Positions 10,922-32,595 of a stretch of DNA of 64,000 bases are shown in pieces. The stretch is from Theristus sp. LFF4_11 (Eukaryota > Nematoda > Chromadorea > Monhysterida > Xyalidae): positions 1 through 64,000 of the forward strand of contig JASANC010000877.1 in assembly GCA_030248135.1 (NCBI GenBank). Reading direction: 5' to 3'. Positions within the stretch are counted from its first letter, which is position 1. Each line of letters starts with the position of its first letter. Below the pieces are notes generated by a model, which saw only the letters and a program-made list of their open reading frames with translations, was not told where the DNA came from and searched no databases. Position numbers and translations under genes: made by a program.

Positions 10922-13623
10922 ATGATCCGTTACTCCTTGCTGTTCCTATTGTTTGTACCGTCGTGCACGTCATCGGCTGAGCAACCAAACCCGCAGAATC
11001 CGGCGTTGCCCGAACCTAACACAATTGAATTTCATAACGCTGTCAAAAAATATCGACAAGCCACAGTCAAGGTTTGAACATGTTCGTGGGTGATTCATGG
11101 TGAACCAATCAATTACTACTATTTTTTTCTCATTTTGATCTCAACTTCTGCAGCTTGAGCTACTTTCGGAGCTCGGTTTCGCCGGCCAACCCGCTGAGGT
11201 GCTGAACAGCACTCGAGAGCGGGCAAACATCAGCGATCAAAACGTCGAGGAAGCTAAAAAGATTTTTCTTGGTTACGATAACAGCAGTGATTCGAGCGCA
11301 GATGAAAATCAAGATCAGCAAGTGGACGGCAGCAGTGACACGACAGTGCAAACGCCAAAAAGTCGCGGCAAACGCAGCAAAGTTGTACACACGATCGTCT
11401 CGCAGCGGTACACGTTTCCAGTTGTTGGTACGTATTTGTTGTTTCTTTTTTTCCATGTAGTTCTGTTTTTCTTACGGTAGTTCTGTCTGTTACTCATTGT
11501 GCACATTTATGCAAAATCAGTTTTATACTTGACGCGGCAATTCAAGTGACTGAAGTCCTTGTGATGCGATACAGTCACTTAATCGGTGATTTTGAACTGT
11601 GACATCAAGCATATGAAGCTAATTTCCATTCCATGTTTTCAAACGCATTGATTGATTTGCGGTACCAAAAAAGAACAAAATATAACTCTGTTTTATACCA
11701 CCAGTCGATTGTTTCATCTGAATGGTAGTCGTTTTTTCCTTTTTGTACTGCCAGAAGATCCGACGCAACCGAACAAGACGCAGTTCGACGTGACGACCGT
11801 GCGAAGAGGCGACGAGATTGAGGACGCAAAGTTGTATTTCAAGTTGCGTCCACAGCCGGCCGGCGCAAGATTCAAGTTCAAAGTACACGTTTATCAGTAC
11901 GTCAGCAACGACCGCATCAATGACGACCCGGTTGTGTCAGTCATTCGGGTATACACTAAGTTTCTCTTTGTTTGAAACGTTCACGAGTTTTGAAGCGTTA
12001 TTTGCTTTCACGGAATAAGAACCGAAGTGAGATTTTAGATAATCTGGACATAGATGCCTGGATAAGTCCTGGTCTGAAAACCCAACGTTGCACAGTCACA
12101 AACCAACACAGTATAACACTTACTAGCACGCAGATGTAATACCTTGTGTGCTTGATTGTGGCTGTGCAACATCACTGTGGTTATAAACAGCGTTTACAGT
12201 CCTCAGATCAGGACTTTACGCAAAATACAACTGCTCATGTACAAAATGTTCTTGCTTTACCAGGAGTTCACGACAGATCCGAACGGTCCCAACAGCTTGT
12301 GGGAAACAATAAACATTACAAAGTTGGTGGATTTGTGGGCAATGGACTCAACTGTGAATTTTGGTCTGCTGTTGAAAGCCGAGAAAGTTATTGAGGATGG
12401 AAATGACGACCGGAACCGTGACCTGATTGCGAGACCGTCGAATATGCTAAATGCTTCTCATTTAGGGGTGGGTAAAAACTGACTTATCTTGGGGATCTTA
12501 TTTGAATCCAACTTTAAAATACTTTATCCTTTCTTCATCAAATGTGAATCGGTTTTAGTGGTGAAAACAGTAGTAACAGTCATATCAACAAGTCACACAG
12601 CTAATCAGAATTTCTTCAGAGGACATTTCTTGAAATGTCGATCAAACATGTGGTCAGTGAACAGTTTCAACGACATCGAATGTTTGACACGTGTTCACTT
12701 GATGCCAGTTATCGCAACAGCTGCTGTCGGTACCCATTAAATGTCAGTGATTTTGTTTTTCATCGTTCCTTCAGAAAGCTTGAAAATGCATGATGAACCT
12801 TCGTTGCAGCCGTGAACCAAGCGTAATCCACCCGCCATGCACGCATTATATACTCAACCCACGATGTCCATTTAGAGGATAAAAGCGTCACGAACCTAAG
12901 GTAGTAGTGACGGGTTAGCAAGCTAGTACTAACTTAGTTGGTTTTCGTTGCAGATCAGTTTCGAGAACTTTGGCTGGGATTGGATCATCGCGCCGCGCAC
13001 CTACGACGCGTACTATTGCGCCGGCCAGTGCGACATTGCGAGCACGCAGGAGAACGCGCACACGCACAACGTCGAACAGAAACAGCAGCTGGCGGCGCTG
13101 AGCGGCGGCACCAGGCGGGGGCCCTGCTGTTCGCCGAAGGAGATGGGCCCCATCAATATTGTCTACATGGACCTCAACGGTCGGTGGGGTGGGTGCGGCT
13201 GGAGTGGGGGCGAAAGGCGGCTTTGTCAGCTAATTGGCTGAACTGTTGAATTAATTTATTCATCGGAGCAGTAGCAATAAAAAACACTTTGACGGTGCAA
13301 ATTGTAATGAAACCGTTGCTGCTACTAATTTTTCGACTAATGTTGCTACTAAACTGACCATACCTGTTTTTATACTGCGACTGAAGATGCTACTTGTTGC
13401 TGCCAAAGTTCCCATTAAAATTGAGTTCACGTATCATTACTTATTACTGAGATGTTCATTTAGTAGCAATGTTAGCAGCAAGTTAGCAGCCAGGGTTTCT
13501 CCGTATTTGTGGTGAAAAGTACCAGTGTACAATTACATGTGAACCTGCGACTTTATTTTTTCAGGCCAAGTACGCTATCGCACGATGCCGGGCATGGTCG
13601 TGAAAAGCTGCGGGTGCTCCTGA
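10922..13623 (+). CDS. TGF-beta superfamily ligand, myostatin/GDF11-like
   Basis: Secreted growth factor precursor of about 409 residues, from seven in-phase exons: 10922-11071, 11154-11427, 11755-11948, 12264-12467, 12620-12742, 12954-13179, 13565-13623. It opens with a signal peptide (MIRYSLLFLLFVPSC), followed by a prodomain. The mature domain begins around DTCSLDASYRNSCCRYPLN in the short exon five, then ISFENFGWDWIIAPRTYDAY, YYCAGQC, GPCCSPKEMGPINIVYM and a terminal CGCS. The nine cysteines, with a CC pair before RYPL, are the activin/myostatin/TGF-beta-type knot; CCRYPL and FGWDWIIAP are closest to myostatin/GDF11/myoglianin. The expected furin site is weak: only QRHR is visible before the mature part, without Arg at P4. 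Introns hold MITEs. By family it should act through activin-type receptors and Smad2/3, possibly in muscle growth; that is inference. Confidence 0.9.
12064..12216. mobile_element. Short inverted-repeat element, family C, copy 1
   Basis: Ends AAGTCCTGGTCTGA and TCAGATCAGGACTT pair, and an inner pair GTTGCACAGTCAC / GTGGCTGTGCAAC is also present. It lies in intron three of the TGF-beta gene. The inner pair resembles the GTTGCACATTCAC motif of the copy at 26792-26975. Confidence 0.6.
13309..13499. mobile_element. Inverted-repeat element, family D, copy 1
   Basis: The left end GAAACCGTTGCTGCTACTAA pairs imperfectly with the right end TTAGCAGCCAGGGTTTC. TAGTAGCAA/TTGCTACTA words recur inside. It lies in the last intron of the TGF-beta gene. 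Confidence 0.5.
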
Positions 13624-13777
13624 GACGACGATGTTCATTGTTTTTTTGGACGATTATTTTTCGACTTGCCGTGTGTTAATTTGCTTGTAAAAACATGGTT
13701 TTTCTAGATGCGGGTGTTTATGTTGTCATTTGTAAAACCTCAGTGCATCGTCGCACAACCGCATTATTGCCGACTAG

Positions 13778-13943
13778 CACTGAGAACCCATTGCTACTGG
13801 TTTTGCTATTAAAGTTTGCTTGAAATTAACTGCACGCTTTATAAGGCAGACACGTGTGCTACTAAATTTGCTACTAGAATAGAGCATCGCGAGATAGTAA
13901 GTTCGCTTTCAGCTGCAACTTTAGTAGCAACGGATTCTCAGTG
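13778..13943. mobile_element. Inverted-repeat element, family D, copy 2
   Basis: CACTGAGAACCCATTGCTAC at the left pairs with GTAGCAACGGATTCTCAGTG at the right, giving near-perfect termini. It is about 166 bp long, 155 bp downstream of the TGF-beta stop. Confidence 0.7.
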
Positions 13944-14208
13944 AACATGCGCGTTTTCTGTGAAAAATATCGGTGCCATTTGAAGCCGAATTGATTTGGA
14001 ACATGTTTGCCACCAATAAACGGAGTAAGATATAAAAGAACGTCTCACTCTGGCAGAACATTTCTTTTTCCACAGACATTCCCCAAGAAACAACCAGCCA
14101 GCCACCCCTTTCTTCACTCATATTGGTCTGTCACACACACAACTGTCTCACTTACTTGTGATCATCATCATCATCATAATTCGTACAATCGACACAACAA
14201 CAACAACA

Positions 14209-18778
<4,570 letters not shown>

Positions 18779-19392
18779 AGAACTGAATTTCTTATTTTGT
18801 TTCTACAACAAATCGGTACCAGGAATCCGAAGGTACGAAACTCAGGTAGATTAGTGCGGAGTGTACCCCGGACTGCTGAGAGTTTTGTGGAATGTCCCCG
18901 CGCCATCAGATGGGACAGATGGGAGGACTCTGATCTCCACTCTGTCCCACAAGCACCATGGTCTGAGAGTCACGCGCCACATCGTATCTTGGTTTCGGTC
19001 GATTTAAATTTATTTTCAAGTTGTTAAAAACAACGTTTATCTGCACTTTTTACCTTATTTTGTTCAGTCACCCGATGCTTATTTGCTGCTCTATAAGCGA
19101 CGATCGAAAGATACAATGGAAACGGCAAAGCACTCAAGCAAACAACTTTATGACGCAAAACAACGGTCAATGGCCACAATGTGCATCTGAAATTCATCAA
19201 CAACACAATGATGATCAGTGTAAAAACAAAACACCAAACAATTTTCATAAAAAAACAGTATTCATTACTTGGAAAGCCGACAAATGGAACTGGTATAAAG
19301 TTTAACGAAAAATGATTGACACTGCCCAAAATCGCCATTTTTACTTCACATTTGCTCATATCATTATTCTTTTAAAAAATAAAAATAACTGT
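18779..19392. other. Intergenic, nothing recognised
   Basis: There is no gene-like frame. A short GC-rich, partly palindromic stretch around 18890-18990 (repeating GGGACAGATGGGA / TCTGTCCCA) is the only visible structure. Confidence 0.4.
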
Positions 19393-19850
19393 TTGGACAC
19401 TTTCTTTGACGTTCCCGACGTAGTGAACACCTTGGACGTCCCAAACGTTTTGACTCGGACGTTACGAAGGCTTTGGTATGTGGTCCTGGATGCCTTGGAT
19501 GTCCCGGGCGTGAGGACTTTGTAAACCTTGAAGGTTTACTATATGGTTTCTAAACCTTGCATTGGTTGTACTGAACGCCATAGGCGTCCTGAACGTGTTG
19601 GACGTTTTGAACGTTCTTGGATATCTTGGACATGTCGGACCTTAGCTTTGACGTATTGAACACCCTGGACGTTTTGGTCATCTTGCACTTCTTTGACGTT
19701 TTGGAGGCCTTGTACCTCGTAGGCGTCCTGAATAATCTGGTTCTTGGACGCTGTCAAAGCTCTAGACGTATTGGACATCTTGAACAAAATGGACCCCTTG
19801 TATATACATTATAAACGTTCATGAACGGAAAATTTTGGACAGAACATATC
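19393..19850. repeat. Degenerate minisatellite built on a ~9-bp TTGGACGTY word
   Basis: The stretch is made of variants of TTGGACGTC, TTGAACGTT and TTTGACGTT in irregular tandem order. Because the period is a multiple of three, both strands stay open and give repetitive pseudo-proteins (DVLNTLDVL on plus, VQGVQNVQ-like on minus). I treat the frames as a by-product of the repeat. Confidence 0.7.
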
Positions 19851-20163
19851 GGACGTCCTTATTCGTATTCGGACAGACGTATTCATTGCTATTCATTCGG
19901 TTGCGGTTTGAAGTTATTCAGTTATCAGTTAAGCCAATTGCTACTGCTTGCTCCACCCACTAGCTTGTTGTTGCTTTGATTTGTCATAAAATGTCTGATA
20001 TATTTCGCTGATAACAGTAATAATCTGACTTAAACGCGTTTTCATTTTTTTGCATACACTGTGTTTCAGGTACATATATGCACTTGCATACCTAACCAGT
20101 TTTCATTTTTTCTCAAGTTACCTGTTTCAATCCGAAAATATAAAAATAACATCGCTTTCAACA

Positions 20164-26010
<5,847 letters not shown>

Positions 26011-26570
26011 CTTTTTTGCAAAAAAACTGATTTTTTTTCTTTGTTGAACGGCAGACTGTTTTACTTAGAAAGTTAGACCACACAACGATTTTTGCTCCGG
26101 TCAAATGTTTCTTTACAGCGTGTAGGGTTACAGTTTCTACACCACCATGGTCATATTTTTCATTACCTTTCACATTTTAAAGTTTAACATTTTTTAATTC
26201 GTTCTTTATTGCTTAAAAATTAAACCGCATGAGTGCAGCATCGCATTTCTATGTGCATTTCGTGCATGCGCAGACTTGTGAACGCTGACATTTTGCCGTC
26301 AATATAAAATTGTACAAAACGTTGCGGTTTTTTATTCGAAAAACAAAGTGCGTTATTTGACATGCCCTTGCGAAACGCACTTCTGCACTGCGAGAGTTGA
26401 CGTGTGAGGCGTGTGTGCGCATGCAAACCTTGTTAAGATTGCAGATTTCAATATCTACGTAACAACAACAAATTCATGAAGTGTGTACATACGACGCGGC
26501 ATGCATGATTGCCAAAAAAATCAAGAACTTTTGTAATTCTGCTTAATAATTGATTTTTGAAACACTAATA

Positions 26571-28472
26571 ATGGGACTAACGGTGACGAAATCTGACTTC
26601 GACTGGTCTTACACGGAAGAACCACACGCGAGTAGGCGGCGGCAGATGCTGAAGCTGTACCCTGATGCCATTAGCAGACTCACACGCATTGACAACAGTT
26701 TTGTGCCTGTGGTAGCAGCGTTGGTTGCCACTCAATTGCTGATCGCTTATCTGCTCAATGGTATGAGGTTTGTTTGCTGAAGCGAAACTCGTAGTCTGAA
26801 GACACTTGTTTAGAACACTGTAATGTTGCACATTCACAAACAGTGAACAGGATCAGGAACGCGCTACGAGGACACGAGCAGCGCGCGTGTTATCGCATGT
26901 GTGCGTGCGAATGTTTGTTTGTTTGTTACGATGCAACATTACTGAGTCATAACAGAGTGCACAGTCTTCAGACTAGGAGTCGGACGCAGACTAGGAGACA
27001 GACTAGGAAAGGAGAGACATGCCGAAATTCAACTATTGTGCCAAGGTAGCGACTGGTCTCTGGTGCTTGTGCAAGCAGTCACAGCGGGCGCAATGTTCAG
27101 TCACGCGTTGTTCTGTGCGATCCATGAAATTTCGCACAATCTTGCGTACGGACTGGGCAGACCATTGGCGGTTGGTTGTGGCACGAATGTTCTTGACTCA
27201 AGCCACACAGTCAAAGTGAGACCGTATTGAGTTCAGCTTTGCATTCTTTCTAGAACCGGTATCTTGGCATATTCGCAAACGTGCCCCTGTTGATTCCAAT
27301 GTCTGTGACGTTCAAGAAATACCACATGGAGCATCATCGGTGTTTGGGTACAATTTGTTTTTTACAAGATACAATGTATGTGATTTGCTAAGGTGTTCTT
27401 TGACGTTTTAGGCGACGAGCGACTTGACATCGACATTCCAACGGATTGGGAGGCTCGAACGTTCAACACGACGCTGCGGAAGATGATTTGGTTGACCTTT
27501 CATGGTCTGTTCGTGCTTGTGAGGCCGCTGATCATCTATCCAAAGGTGCATCTTGTGTTTTTAATCCATGATAATAGTTTTTGTTAAAACTGAAACTGAA
27601 TTTAAAAAATTCAGATACCCGCAGACATTGAACTATCTAACGTTGCAATACAACTTGTATTGGACGCGTTCCTGTGGCAGTATTTTGGTTCAAAATCAGT
27701 TGTGTGAGTGCGTGGTTTAAAAAAATTATTTAGTTTTTTATGTTCAGTTCTTCTTCACAGTGTTGTTTGCATACCGCCAGGTGGTTTTTTCAAAAGTTTA
27801 AAAACTAAGTGATGCGAATTATGAACTCAATCAAAAAATGAAAATAAACTGCAATTTGTTTTTTTACGACAGACTTTGTTTTTGCAGTTACTTGCTACTG
27901 AGCACGATGGTCAGTTTTTCGCCGATATACCCGTCCGCTGTGCACTTCATTTCCGATCACGTTGCCTACCGCAACGGTCAAGACACCGGATCCTACTATG
28001 GATGGATGAATTCGGTCACGTTTAACATCGGCTACCATGTGGAACACCACGACTTCCCGTATTTACCACACACGAGCTTATCAAAAGTAAAATTTATGAT
28101 GTGTATGTATCTGGATGTGAGCTTTCGTACAATTCGTACATTCGAAATGTTCGTCAACTAAACTTCAGTTGCAAAGAATTGCACCTGAATTCTACGAGAA
28201 AATGCGTCCGAACCATAGCTACTGGTCGATTGTCACCGAATTCATTTTTGACCCAAAAGTTGGCATTCAGTCGCATGTGAAACGTCCAAACGCGGCACCT
28301 CAAGATTCGTTTGGCTACTACAGCTTTGCGGTGTATACGGTGTGTGTCTGTGAACGCATTGTTTCACTCGTTTCGAAAGTTCAAAAGTATTCAATTTTCA
28401 ATCTGTCAATTTTCAAAAACTTTTCAGGCTATCAGAGACGCTTTTCGAAGCAAGAACGCAAAGCAGTGCTGA
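26571..28472 (+). CDS. DEGS1: Sphingolipid delta(4)-desaturase (dihydroceramide desaturase)
   Basis: ER membrane di-iron enzyme that inserts the 4,5 double bond of dihydroceramide to form ceramide. It starts [20 protein letters not shown] (vertebrate [20 protein letters not shown]), keeping the N-myristoylation-type glycine 2. The three histidine boxes are HEISHN, HMEHHR and HVEHHDFP, and IDIPTDWEA also matches the family. Approximate exons: 26571-26760, 27045-27215, 27253-27349, 27412-27545, 27615-27703, 27888-28087, 28168-28339, 28430-28472. Hydrophobic segments lie around [16 protein letters not shown] and [20 protein letters not shown]. The third box has Val where vertebrate DEGS1 has Asn. 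The last exon is short, and its frame (ending [10 protein letters not shown]) is chosen by splice phase. Intron one carries a MITE. Confidence 0.92.
26792..26975. mobile_element. Short inverted-repeat element, family C, copy 2
   Basis: The termini TAGTCTGAAGAC and GTCTTCAGACTA are perfect inverted repeats, with TAATGTTGCAC / ATGCAACATTA arms inside. It lies in intron one of the desaturase gene, and GACTAGGA words are tandemly repeated just after it. Confidence 0.7.
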
Positions 28473-29461
28473 AAGCTTGATAGAACTGTTTTAAAGTACG
28501 GTATTTATCTTGATGAAGAATCATGTTCATATGCACACGTTGGTGCAGGAAACTGCAAAGAAACATAATGTATACACTTTGAAACGCCATTAACTAAAAT
28601 ACCAACAAACGTTCTATCCTCATATTACTCGAAATGCCCCGAAGAAACCAGCCAGCTGGTAACAAAATGAGGAAGCAACCCATTATCCCGCGATTATCCC
28701 GCGAATATAAACTTTCCTCATTGTTAATCGAACCCAACGAATCAGAAACAATACACTATATGAAATGAAATTGCCTGTAAATGCACGCACAAATACAAAC
28801 AAACAGTGGTTGGTCCTCGACGGTGTGCGCATTCTTCCGTCAGCAGCATATTCACACTGAACAATGTGTGATGGAAATTTGGAAATCTTCTGTAAACATT
28901 TAGCCAACGTCGGGGAGACCCGAAATCTATCTGCGAGCTGTAAGTGGCATTGACGTCTTTTGTTTTTCGATAATGGGCTGCTGTGGCTGTGCAGTGGCAA
29001 TCAGCAGCAATGCCTCTTGAACCCCTCCATTCTTCATTATATATTTCAAAGCAGCGTCATTGTTTGCTTATTACTGTAACTGAGACCATTTATCGACTAT
29101 ACCGTATACCGAGGGTTTCAGACAAGTGTGGCGCGTGCACACACACACGTGCACATATAGAGATGCTATTTTTAAAGTGGCCACTGCAACTTGAGACCAC
29201 TAAAGCAGGCGAAAGTGATTGGGATCTTAGTCGAAGACATCCGATGCAAACTCAAGGACAACCGCGATAACCGACAGGAACAGTCTAATGCGATTAAAGC
29301 TTGCTGACGTCGTGTGTCTCTGTGTTCTGTGCGTGTGCCGCCTCTTAATGGCGTCAAAACGAGTGAAGTGAGCGCTTCCGAAAAGGAAGCACCGACACAA
29401 TCTGCAGTGATTTTTGAACTTTCGCACCAACTTTACTCTTCATAACAAAGTGTCGTTTCCG
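28473..29461. other. Intergenic and probable homeobox 5' region
   Basis: No gene-like frame is visible. This DNA separates the desaturase stop from the first ATG of the NK2 gene and would hold its promoter. A CA-rich ACACACACACGTGCAC word occurs near 29135-29155. Confidence 0.4.
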
Positions 29462-31111
29462 ATGTTTCCGTCTACACCAAATTGCCACCACCCGCTGTGG
29501 TACAGCGGTTTTGCGACAAGTTTCATGCCGCACCACCAGGTGCCGTTCGCAAACGTCGCATCAACCGATCGAAAGAGTGCGACGAAGACGCAACGTGAGT
29601 GGTGAACGGTGAAGAACCTCGTAACTCAACATTTTTTTCAACATTTTGTCGAGCTACCCACACTGGTAGGGCAACATTGTGTACCAGCTAACCACTGGTA
29701 GGTTGAACAACATGTTGAAAAACATGCTAATTCTCAGCGTCAACGATTTCGAGTTTTTTTTCTCACGCTGGTGGGTTGTCGCTGTACTGTCACTTTTCCT
29801 TGAGTGTAAATCATTCCCGGGCCAGAACTTGATTTACAGATGAAACGTTACAAACGGACAATTTGCCGAATCGTGCGCAGCGAGAGGACGACTGTGACTC
29901 ACCGGCCATACAACTGCGTTTCCAGCACAACAGACGCAAGCCGCGAGTGCTGTTCACGCAGGCACAGGTTGAAAAGCGACTTTCTTGTTGATCACGTTGG
30001 TCATACAACATACCGTAGAGGCCAATTAATGAGCATCGGTTTAAAATCGATTTTTGAACCGATATCAGACAGTGATCTTGATTTTGTGTTCTCAGCATTC
30101 AGCATCTCTGTTCGTCAAGCTCATTCTATTACAGTGCTACTAAGTTGCCTGCCACAGTGGCCACCAAAACGTCTACACTAAAACGCTTTCATGTTATTGT
30201 AACACGAGAACGCGATTTCAGTATTGGACAGTAGCCACTTTCGTAGCCGGTTTACCAGCCATTTCAGTAACCGCCTATTTTCTCTCCGAGACTGTGGATG
30301 AACATGAACAGGTGGACGAGCTTGAGGAGCGCTTTAAGCAGCAGCACTATTTGTCCGCGCAAGAGCGTGACCAGCTGGCATCAGCGTTGCAGTTGACGCC
30401 GACGCAAGTGAAAATCTGGTTCCAGAATCGCCGCTACAAATGCAAACGCATCCACCAAGATCGAACGGTGGAAATGCACGCCGCCAGAGTAGGTGCACGG
30501 CTGTTATTTCAATCATAATGAAACCGATTTCAGAGTTCTGTCGCTCGTCAAACCCGCGCCACAAAGCGCCACACTCTGCATGGACCCGCTTCGTTGCACA
30601 CGAAAACCTTGCATAATTTTGGTGTCAACTTACGACAATTTCAATGTACTCCAGATTGAGACAAGAGTTTCAACACGATGTGGTGCCCAACACGTGTTTG
30701 GGGTCGGGGCCGGGTGCAGGTTAGGTTGACACGTGTTTGGGCAATAATTTTGATCTTTTTTGAACGTGAGGATGATTTACTCACTGGTATTCAAAGTTTC
30801 CATGTAGCACTGCGAGCTGTGTGCAGGTGCACGCGCAGCACCAGCAGCAGATGGCGTTGTTTGCGAAGAGCACCGCGGCGATGTCCATGTCCAGCGCGTC
30901 CACGGCTGCCCTCTTGCAACAAATCGCCGCCAGTGCGAGCGTGTCGCGCACCGCAGCCGCTGATGACAGCCGAAGTCCAAATCGAATCGAGCTGAATGTT
31001 CGGGAGGAAGTGACAAGGAAACCGGAACTGTGCAAAGAACAGCAGTCGCCGCACACCGAGAAAACGCAAAACAATCCGTTTATTGGTGTTGAAACAGGAA
31101 ACTGCGAATGA
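29462..31111 (+). CDS. NK2-class homeodomain protein, Nkx2-5/tinman-like
   Basis: Nuclear transcription factor of about 240 residues in four phase-consistent exons: 29462-29594, 29840-29967, 30312-30488, 30827-31111. The homeodomain spans about residues 76-135 and begins [12 protein letters not shown], split by an intron after its position 12. It contains [14 protein letters not shown] and ends [19 protein letters not shown]. Tyr at position 54 is the NK2-class signature; KPRVLF, ERDQLA and QNRRYKCKR match the Nkx2-3/2-5/tinman subgroup rather than Nkx2-1/2-2, which have QNHRYK. Positions 14 and 18 are acidic (VDELEERF) where Nkx2-5 has Tyr and Arg. The C-terminal exon is Gln/Ala/Ser-rich ([23 protein letters not shown]), and no NK2-specific domain is evident. 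By homology it is a candidate for pharyngeal or cardiac-type muscle specification. Confidence 0.9.
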
Positions 31112-32595
31112 TTGCTGAAAAGAATGGACGAATTCTGTTGAAAAAGATTGAAAAACGTAATTGTAATTTGCAGTTTTCTTCTTAATTTTAGTTGCAGACA
31201 CGTTACTGATAGTTTTTAGCTGTTGTTAACAAACGCTTCCACGCGATTGTTTCAACTCCATTTTCAATTGCTTATTATTTTGTGTTGCTCTTGCGTGAAT
31301 GTGTGAAAGTTAACGGACATTTTATGATAACAACATGTTTTTATGAGTTTGCATTTTAACAATGCGGTATGAACAAACTCAAACAACCAATTAGTTTATT
31401 GTTTCCCTGTACATCAGGTGATCTTTGCTGAAAAATACCTGTGATACTTTTCTCATTTCAAAACAAACTATCCCACTCTTATATACATATGTTTTAACAT
31501 TTATTTGTTGTTGTTTTTACGCAATTCAATCAATTATTTGCGTGATTTTGGTAAAGTACAGTTTCTAGCTGCATTATGTTTATGACCTTCAGTGTGTAGG
31601 TATGTTCTTTCTTAAAGTTTGAAATAAAAATGTTCAGTTTTTGTTCAACCACCAAACGGTCAAAGTCAAAAACTTAAAAAAACTATTCCACATTATTACA
31701 AGCGACTTTAACACGAACCTGTTTGCGAAAAACTTGTCAACTTTTAAATTTGTAACTGTCGGTTATGTTAAAAACGCTGTTTCATCAAACAAAAACTTTT
31801 ATGCTAAATTTCTACGTGAACCCCCGTTTTATCACTCCCTTTCACTCAACATTGCAAAACTAAAGCGTCGTTGAGTGGAGTTGTCGCTGGGTGTGGTTTG
31901 CCGGCGATCAGATTTCCTTGCGAATAATGAATATTTCACTCGCCTTCTCAACTGAACGTCATAAAACCAAAACTGAATTCGTTAAAAAAATTTGGTAAAA
32001 AAACACGTGTCCTTGGTATCAAAAAAATAAAACTGTTGAAATTTTATGTTGGAAAGCATCAGACTTTCTGTAAAGTTAATTGTGGACAGACGCATAAACT
32101 GGTATTTTGTCGCTTGCTTGGCTTCGGCATCAAACCATTCCGCCCATCATTACCATTTGCTTATGTTTTGAACACAGTTCTCTGTACTTTTTTAAAGGAA
32201 GAGGAAAACCATCGGGTGGTTGTACATAATACCTGTATATTATTGTACATATGCTTGTATGTATGTATGTAATGTGTCAAAAGTTTTTACACCTGAATTC
32301 CGTTAATTTTTCGTTTCTTCTGTGCTCAATAAAAGTGTTGGTGATTGATAATGTTTGTCCTGTTCTTCTTCGCACTATGAACATTGACAAATGTACCCAA
32401 CTAAAATTCAGCATAGCATCAATATATGGCGTTTTTTTCAAGTCATTTACTAATGCAGTTGCTGGGTTTGATGAAACGTGACTAAAATCCAATAAATCTT
32501 GTCAAAATAACACCAGCTTGTTGCATGCAGGAACAGCAAGTACATTACATATTGTATTACTGGTCGGTCATCCTTGAGTTTACTCTTGCGCAAAG
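31112..32595. other. Intergenic, AT-rich
   Basis: About 1.5 kb with no convincing exon. A TATG tetranucleotide run lies near 32255-32272. It includes the probable homeobox 3' untranslated region and the promoter of the first MAM gene. Confidence 0.4.

Noticed and set aside
14007..14208. Upstream extension of the protease start through CATCATCAT repeats
   Set aside because: The downstream ATG followed by ANLNDNDDG is in phase with the checked donor; the upstream frame is low-complexity and out of phase.
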